Position numbers and translations under genes: made by a program
NCBI RefSeq assembly: GCF_004348825.1
Contig: NZ_SMJU01000013.1
Coordinates: forward strand, 98,690 to 162,689
DNA from: Arundinibacter roseus
Lineage (GTDB): Bacteria > Bacteroidota > Bacteroidia > Cytophagales > Spirosomataceae
Reading direction: 5' to 3'
DNA length: 64,000 nt
In this document: piece by piece, positions 59,606 through 64,000 of the stretch
How the letters are laid out: every line of letters starts with the position of its first letter
Numbering within the stretch: the first letter of the stretch is position 1
The notes under the pieces: generated by a model
The model's database searches: none
What the model saw: the letters and a program-made list of their open reading frames with translations, nothing else
Told to the model about the DNA's origin: nothing

Positions 59606-60538
59606 ATGAAGCAATTATTCCTACTCTTATCAATAAGTAGTATTTATTCAATCGCAAATTTTGCGCATGCTCAGTCGGTACAGGCTGGCAAAGAGCAGAT
59701 TGCGGCCTATTCCAAAGAATGGAAAGGCGAGCGCTCAGCCGATGGCCGCCCCCGTGTTTCGGACGATCTTGTTCGGCGGGCCCGTAGTATTTCTCTCGAA
59801 GAAGCCTGGGGCGTTTTGCGCAATGAAGGCTACCGAAATCAGTTTGTAGGCGGCTGGCAAATTATCCGTCCCGATCAGCCGATGGCCGGGCGAGCCCTGA
59901 CCGTAACGTACATGCCTTCGCGGCCCGACATGGAAAACCCGATTAAGGAACAGGGAAAAATCGAAAAACGCAGCGGTGCTACCAATTCCTGGCCCATTGA
60001 CATGCTCACCGAAGGGGATATTTACATTGCTGATGGCTTTGGAAAAATTGTAGACGGCACGCTCATTGGCGATAACCTGGGGAATTCTATTTATGCCAAA
60101 TCAAAAAATGGGGTTATTTTTGACGGCTCCGTGCGCGATCTTGAAGGTCTCGAAGCAATTGAAGGTTTTAACGGCTGGGTGCGCGGATTTGACCCTTCCT
60201 ACATTCAGGGAATGGTGGTCAGCTGCATCAATTGCCCCACCCGCATTGGACAGGCAACGGTACTTCCGGGAGATTTGATCCTGGCTAAAAAAGAAGGGAT
60301 CGTATTTATTCCGGCGCATTTGGCAGAAAAAGTGGTGGTCAATTCTGAGTTTATTTCCTTAAAGGACAAATTTGGCCACCTGCGTCTGCGCCAAGGCAAA
60401 TACACGCCCGGAGAAATTGACACAGCCTGGAACGAAACGATCAAAGCAGATTTTTTGCAATGGATTAAGGACAATCCCAAAGAAGTACCAATGACCAAAC
60501 AGCAGCTCGACGATTTTCTCAAAAACCGCACCTGGTAA
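59606..60538 (+). CDS. Exported RraA-like (HMG/CHA aldolase-fold) protein
   Basis: A 310-residue protein with a Sec signal peptide (MKQLFLLLSISSIYSIANFA) starting at the ATG at 59606; the frame extends to 59561 without gain. Residues about 70-260 carry the RraA fold: GRALTVTYMPSRPD, GDNLGNSIYAKSKNGVIFDGSVRDLEGLEAI and ILAKKEGIVFIPAHLAEKVV. The GxxxRD motif (GSVRD) is the metal/substrate site of RraA-like aldolases. Cytoplasmic RraA regulates RNase E, but an exported form near sugar enzymes is more likely an aldolase or lyase (inference). The PfkB kinase gene follows after 22 bases. Confidence 0.85.
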   Translation: MKQLFLLLSISSIYSIANFAHAQSVQAGKEQIAAYSKEWKGERSADGRPRVSDDLVRRARSISLEEAWGVLRNEGYRNQFVGGWQIIRPDQPMAGRALTVTYMPSRPDMENPIKEQGKIEKRSGATNSWPIDMLTEGDIYIADGFGKIVDGTLIGDNLGNSIYAKSKNGVIFDGSVRDLEGLEAIEGFNGWVRGFDPSYIQGMVVSCINCPTRIGQATVLPGDLILAKKEGIVFIPAHLAEKVVVNSEFISLKDKFGHLRLRQGKYTPGEIDTAWNETIKADFLQWIKDNPKEVPMTKQQLDDFLKNRTW

Positions 60539-60560
60539 GTGTACCCTACTTTATATATGT

Positions 60561-61586
60561 ATGCAGGAGAATGAAATACGGTTTATTTTTGAGAAAATAA
60601 GCCACCTACGAATAGGTGTGATTGGTGATTTTGCGGTAGATTTTTACTACCTGTTAAATAAAAAAACAGCCGAATTTTCTCTCGAAACCCATCAGGAAGT
60701 GTGGTGGGGAAGACAGCCACGCACATCGCTTGGGGCAGCCGGAAATGTGGTCCAAAACCTCGCGGCGATGAATGTCCCGACTCTAAAAGTTTTTGGTGCC
60801 GTGGGACAGGATATGTATGCACGTGAAATGCTTCATCTCCTCCACCAATTGAATGTCGATACGGCCGGACTCCGCCCTCAATCTCAGGACTGGGAAACCT
60901 GCACCTACACGAAACCTTTTGTAAATGAGGCTGAACAAAACCGCATTGACTTCGGCACGCACAATAGTCTTTCAAACGACGCTTTTGACGGAGTGTTGAA
61001 AAGCCTGAAATCGCAGCTTTCAAAATTGGATGTACTGATTATCAACCAACAATTTGCGGCACCGCTGCTTACTGCCGACCGGGTCGAAATGCTCAATGCG
61101 CTCATTGCGGTGCATCCACAGGTATTTGTCCTGGCCGACATGCGTACGTATGGCCGGGCACTGCGCGGCGCTACCCTGAAAGTCAACACCAAAGAACTGG
61201 CCCGTTTGCTCGAACTCAAAAGCCCGGATTTGTACACCGCCGAAGAATGCGCTCAGTATGGTCGTCAGCTTTCGGACCTCATCGAAGGTCCCGTGCTTAT
61301 CACTCGGGGCGAGCACGGCATGCAGTATATTCGGGAAGGCACCGTGTACCAAAGTGCCGCGCTCCCGCTCACCGCCGAGCTTGACACCGTAGGTGCCGGC
61401 GACACCGCCGTTGCTGCTTTTGCGGCCTGTATGGGCGCGCAGATTCCGGTAATTGAGGCGTTGGCACTCGCTAATCTGGCAGCAGCCGTTACCGTTCAGA
61501 AGTTACACCAAACCGGAACCGCCACCGAGGAAGAAGTCGTGAATTTGGCCAAAATGCGGCAGGCCAATATGCTAAATGAGGTATAA
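60561..61586 (+). CDS. PfkB-family carbohydrate kinase
   Basis: Ribokinase-fold sugar kinase (341 residues), cytoplasmic. LRIGVIGDFAVDFYYLL is the N-terminal strand, SLGAAGNVVQNLAAM resembles the HldE/RfaE kinase substrate site, and ELDTVGAGDTAVAAFAACMGA holds the catalytic Asp of the GAGD signature. It follows the RraA-like gene by 22 bases, so is probably co-transcribed, and precedes an AGE epimerase. The sugar is not known; heptose-type or ketose substrates are possible. Confidence 0.88.
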   Translation: MQENEIRFIFEKISHLRIGVIGDFAVDFYYLLNKKTAEFSLETHQEVWWGRQPRTSLGAAGNVVQNLAAMNVPTLKVFGAVGQDMYAREMLHLLHQLNVDTAGLRPQSQDWETCTYTKPFVNEAEQNRIDFGTHNSLSNDAFDGVLKSLKSQLSKLDVLIINQQFAAPLLTADRVEMLNALIAVHPQVFVLADMRTYGRALRGATLKVNTKELARLLELKSPDLYTAEECAQYGRQLSDLIEGPVLITRGEHGMQYIREGTVYQSAALPLTAELDTVGAGDTAVAAFAACMGAQIPVIEALALANLAAAVTVQKLHQTGTATEEEVVNLAKMRQANMLNEV

Positions 61587-61661
61587 TTTAAAACACATTT
61601 CTTTTTACATTTTAAAATTCGCTTTCCTTACTTTAACTATTTCAACAACCCAATAGGTCAG

Positions 61662-61669
61662 TACCATTG
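61662..61669 (+). promoter_or_regulatory. Possible -7 element of the AGE epimerase gene
   Basis: TACCATTG matches seven of eight positions of the TAnnTTTG consensus and ends six bases before the ATG at 61676, again giving an almost leaderless message. Confidence 0.3.
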
Positions 61670-61675
61670 TACGCC

Positions 61676-62950
61676 ATGAACAAAACTCAACTCCTTGATT
61701 TTAAGCAGGAAGCCCTGCATCATCTGACCAAAGAATTGCTTCCTTTCTGGGAAAACCGCTGTGTAGACCTGGCCAACGGAGGCTACTTAACACATTTTGA
61801 TAAAGATGGCAATGATTCCGGCGAAGACGAAAAATCGCTGATTGCCCAAACCCGAACCGTTTTTACTTTTTCCTCGGCGCATCGGGCCGGGTATGGCGAC
61901 GGTCGCTTTGCTGCGATTGCCCGCCACGGGGTCGACTTTTTGCTGGAAAAAATGTGGGACAATGAACACGGTGGTTTTTACTGGCTCATGAACCGAAAAG
62001 GTGAAGTGCTGATTGATGAAAAAATCGTGTACGGCCACAGCTTTGCCATCTATGCGCTGAGTGAATATACCCTCGCCACCGGTGATCCGCGCGGACTCGA
62101 ATATGCCGAAAAAGTTTTCGATCAGTTGCAAATATTCGCCGCCGATACCCATTTTGGAGGCTATTTTGAAATGTTTCATCGCAACTGGACGCTCAAAGGT
62201 CCCGGTTCTGCGGGTGGGGATCGAAAAACGCTGGATGCGCACATGCACCTGATGGAAGCATTCACGACCCTTTATGAGGCTAGTCAAAAGGAAATTCATA
62301 GACGTACGCTTCTGGAAATCATTGATTTGCTTACTACAAAAATCATGCACCCAATCTACGGCACGGGTATTCCGCAATTTTGGGCAGACTGGCGGGTGGC
62401 TCCCCAAATCAAGTTTGACATCATTTGGGGATGGGATCGGTTTAGCGAAGATGGGCTAAAAAGCGCCGCCGAAGACAACACCTCCTACGGCCACAATGTC
62501 GAGTTTGCGTGGCTGCTTATGCACGCTCTTGATGTATTGCAATTGCCTTACGAAACTCAGCGCGAACAGTTACTTAAATCGTTTAATCACGCAGTAGCTC
62601 ATGGGATCGACTGGGAGTTTGGTGGCGTGTACGTAGAGGGTTCGCATTTCGGTGAAGTGTACGATCGCGAAAAGGAATTCTGGCAGCAGGCCGAAGTACT
62701 CATCGGGATGCTGGATGCCTATCGGGTATTCAAAAATGACGACTATCTGAAAGCCTACGCAACCACGCATCGGTTTGTGTTTGACCACATGATCGCACAT
62801 GAAGTGGGCGAATGGAAACCCCTGCTCACGCGGCAGGGAGAACCAATTTGGACGCACATGAGCCACTCCTGGAAAGTAAACTACCACAGCGTGCGGGCAA
62901 TGATTCAGAGTATTGTACGGTTGGATAAAGTGTTGGCCTTGGAGCATTAA
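61676..62950 (+). CDS. N-acylglucosamine/cellobiose 2-epimerase family protein (AGE)
   Basis: (alpha/alpha)6-barrel sugar 2-epimerase (424 residues). Active-site histidines are visible in VYGHSFAIYALSEY, LDAHMHLMEAFTTLYEAS, SYGHNVEFAWLLMHAL and HSWKVNYHSVRAMI, with FGGYFEMFHRNW and GGFYWLMNR as family segments. This pattern suits cellobiose 2-epimerase or mannose 2-epimerase rather than N-acylglucosamine epimerase. I start at the ATG at 61676; a TTG three codons upstream is unlikely. It ends the sugar cluster and has its own terminator. Confidence 0.9.
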   Translation: MNKTQLLDFKQEALHHLTKELLPFWENRCVDLANGGYLTHFDKDGNDSGEDEKSLIAQTRTVFTFSSAHRAGYGDGRFAAIARHGVDFLLEKMWDNEHGGFYWLMNRKGEVLIDEKIVYGHSFAIYALSEYTLATGDPRGLEYAEKVFDQLQIFAADTHFGGYFEMFHRNWTLKGPGSAGGDRKTLDAHMHLMEAFTTLYEASQKEIHRRTLLEIIDLLTTKIMHPIYGTGIPQFWADWRVAPQIKFDIIWGWDRFSEDGLKSAAEDNTSYGHNVEFAWLLMHALDVLQLPYETQREQLLKSFNHAVAHGIDWEFGGVYVEGSHFGEVYDREKEFWQQAEVLIGMLDAYRVFKNDDYLKAYATTHRFVFDHMIAHEVGEWKPLLTRQGEPIWTHMSHSWKVNYHSVRAMIQSIVRLDKVLALEH

Positions 62951-62981
62951 GACCAAACCTACTTCGCTATTTGAAGGCATC

Positions 62982-63017
62982 ACCCGGGTTTTCTATACTA
63001 GGAAATCCGGTTTTTTT
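62982..63017 (+). terminator. Terminator-like hairpin after the AGE epimerase gene
   Basis: An imperfect stem, ACCCGGGTTTTC (62982-62993) with GGAAATCCGGT (63001-63011), followed by seven T. Confidence 0.5.
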
Positions 63018-63065
63018 GATGTATATTCTGCCAACTTCATACTTTTCTCATTCGCATATTCCCTA

Positions 63066-63073
63066 TATTTTTG
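63066..63073 (+). promoter_or_regulatory. -7 promoter element of the MarC-family gene
   Basis: TATTTTTG, exact TAnnTTTG, 45 bases before the ATG at 63119. Confidence 0.45.
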
Positions 63074-63118
63074 AACTAAGAATCCACAGGTCACAATTTT
63101 CAATCATTAAACTATTGT

Positions 63119-63727
63119 ATGCTCGAATTTCTCAGAACGTTCTTTTTCATATTTGCCGTAATTGATCCCATCGGGTCAATCCCCGTTTTTCTGGAAGCCA
63201 CCAAACAATTTAATAAAAAAGAAAAGAAGAAAATAGCCATTCGGGCTTCGTTAGTAGCCGCGATCATCCTGATATTTTTCATCTTTGTGGGGCAGCTCAT
63301 CATGGAAGCAATGAGTATTTCGCTTGATGCTTTTCAAATTTCGGGCGGCGTCATACTTTTCCTGTTTGCACTGACGATGATTTTTGGCGAAGGTAAGCCC
63401 GAAGAGGAAAAGCATCTGATTAAGGATTACAAGCACGTGACGATTTTCCCGATTGCCTTACCTTCCATTGCGTCACCGGGCGCCATTATGGCCGTTGTGC
63501 TGCTTACCGACAATCACCTCTATACTCTTGGAGAACAGGTACTTACCGCACTCAATGTACTTCTTGTGATCGGATTGACGAGCTTTCTACTGATGATTGC
63601 CAGCCGGGTACAGGATCGCATTGGCGAATCGGCGATTACTGTAATAAGTAAAATTATGGGGCTAATTCTTGCCTCTTTTGCGGTACAAAATATTCTTTCG
63701 GGTATTAAAGGATACTTCAATATTTGA
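63119..63727 (+). CDS. MarC-family integral membrane protein
   Basis: A 202-residue inner-membrane protein with six hydrophobic segments. FFFIFAVIDPIGSIPVFLEATK at the N-terminus, DAFQISGGVILFLFALTMIFGE, IFPIALPSIASPGAIMAVVLL and the last segment with GLILASFAVQNILSGI are MarC/UPF0056 signatures. The family has no proven transport function; it was once tied to multiple antibiotic resistance and this was not upheld. Stand-alone, with promoter and terminator. Confidence 0.93.
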   Translation: MLEFLRTFFFIFAVIDPIGSIPVFLEATKQFNKKEKKKIAIRASLVAAIILIFFIFVGQLIMEAMSISLDAFQISGGVILFLFALTMIFGEGKPEEEKHLIKDYKHVTIFPIALPSIASPGAIMAVVLLTDNHLYTLGEQVLTALNVLLVIGLTSFLLMIASRVQDRIGESAITVISKIMGLILASFAVQNILSGIKGYFNI

Positions 63728-63732
63728 GGAAT

Positions 63733-63766
63733 GACGGGTAAAGGTCTCTACACATTTCCCGTTTTT
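63733..63766 (+). terminator. Intrinsic terminator after the MarC-family gene
   Basis: ACGGG-AAA pairs with TTTCCCGT with one bulged T, followed by TTTT (63762-63766). Confidence 0.6.
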
Positions 63767-63869
63767 CAGCATTTTTTAACACCAAAACCTTCGATTTGGG
63801 CATGGAATACTATTTTTTACTTAGATAAGTAATTAACTATTTATTCCAATCATCTAAACCCCAAATGCT

Positions 63870-64000
63870 ATGAACGAGCAAACGATAAAAGGAAACTGGA
63901 ACGAAATGAAAGGAAAGCTGAAACAAAAATATGGTGAGCTGACCGATGACGACCTAACCTACGCAGAAGGAAAAGAAGACGAAATGTGGGGTAAAATCCA
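63870..64000 (+). CDS. CsbD-family stress-response protein, truncated by window end
   Basis: An ATG at 63870 opens a frame [20 protein letters not shown], then [23 protein letters not shown], which runs off the window. This is the start of the CsbD/YjbJ family (IKGNWNxxKGKxKxxWGxLTDDDL..xxGxxdxLxGki), a small hydrophilic helical protein induced by general stress. The remaining ~20 residues lie outside. No -7 box is evident in the 140 bases upstream. Confidence 0.92.
   Translation, partial: MNEQTIKGNWNEMKGKLKQKYGELTDDDLTYAEGKEDEMWGKI

Noticed and set aside
1-64000. tRNA, rRNA, riboswitch, phage or transposase genes
   Set aside because: Looked for in all gaps and among the proteins; none could be supported. 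A SAM or cobalamin riboswitch before metZ or cobA was considered, but the leaders (85 and 13 bases) are too short.

Overview
The window looks like a chromosomal segment of a Bacteroidota bacterium, most likely Cytophagales (a Spirosomaceae-like lineage). The reasons are a SusC/SusD pair, a TonB receptor paired with a DUF4249 lipoprotein, a stand-alone glutaminyl-tRNA synthetase, Bacteroidota-type -7 boxes (TAnnTTTG) upstream of many genes, and an almost complete lack of Shine-Dalgarno sequences. I saw no rRNA, tRNA, CRISPR array, transposase or phage gene.

Layout. 0-7.5 kb: a UPF1-like helicase facing a membrane-anchored HIRAN protein, a candidate small RNA, a lipoprotein, a GH10 xylanase, an outer-membrane barrel, a GtrA-like protein and a thiolase. 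7.5-16.7 kb: a sulfate assimilation operon (TauE/SafE-type exporter with a decayed siroheme-synthase-like N-terminus, metZ, a VOC protein, a 4Fe-4S type APS reductase cysH, cysD, cysN, a sulfite reductase with a HEPN-like tail, cobA), closed by a strong terminator. 16.7-26.8 kb: a lipid A acyltransferase with a heptosyltransferase-like gene, agmatine catabolism (aguB, aguA), then periplasmic foldases (a PpiC protein carrying an inserted OmpA-like domain, and a SurA-like protein) and a MoxR ATPase. 26.8-33 kb: ketoglutarate-semialdehyde dehydrogenase, an NmrA-like protein, a MocA-like nucleotidyltransferase, truA and glnS.

33-35.3 kb is accessory DNA: an hsdM-like remnant, a YhcG/DUF1016 PD-(D/E)XK nuclease, a displaced second copy of the glnS 3' end, two tiny AT-rich membrane ORFs and a GC-rich palindrome. 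35.3-42.3 kb holds the most intriguing system: two transglutaminase-fold proteins, one fused to a DUF2126 amidoligase, plus a circularly permuted ATP-grasp/alpha-E fusion. This set is predicted to make or attach a peptide whose identity is unknown.

42.3-51.8 kb: an 83-bp repeat array, an SDR, an ABC transporter pair, a fatty acid hydroxylase, the DUF4249/TonB receptor pair, a second copy of the interspersed repeat, and a PolX-family protein whose polymerase centre has lost its catalytic aspartates while its PHP nuclease centre is intact. 51.9-63 kb: a carbohydrate locus (SusD/SusC; exported Gfo/Idh/MocA oxidoreductase, enolase-superfamily enzyme and RraA-like protein; PfkB kinase; AGE-type epimerase). 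The window ends with a MarC protein and a truncated CsbD gene.

Functional calls rest on motifs read by eye; no database search was run. Start codons were adjusted where signal peptides, family N-termini or promoter positions argued for it.
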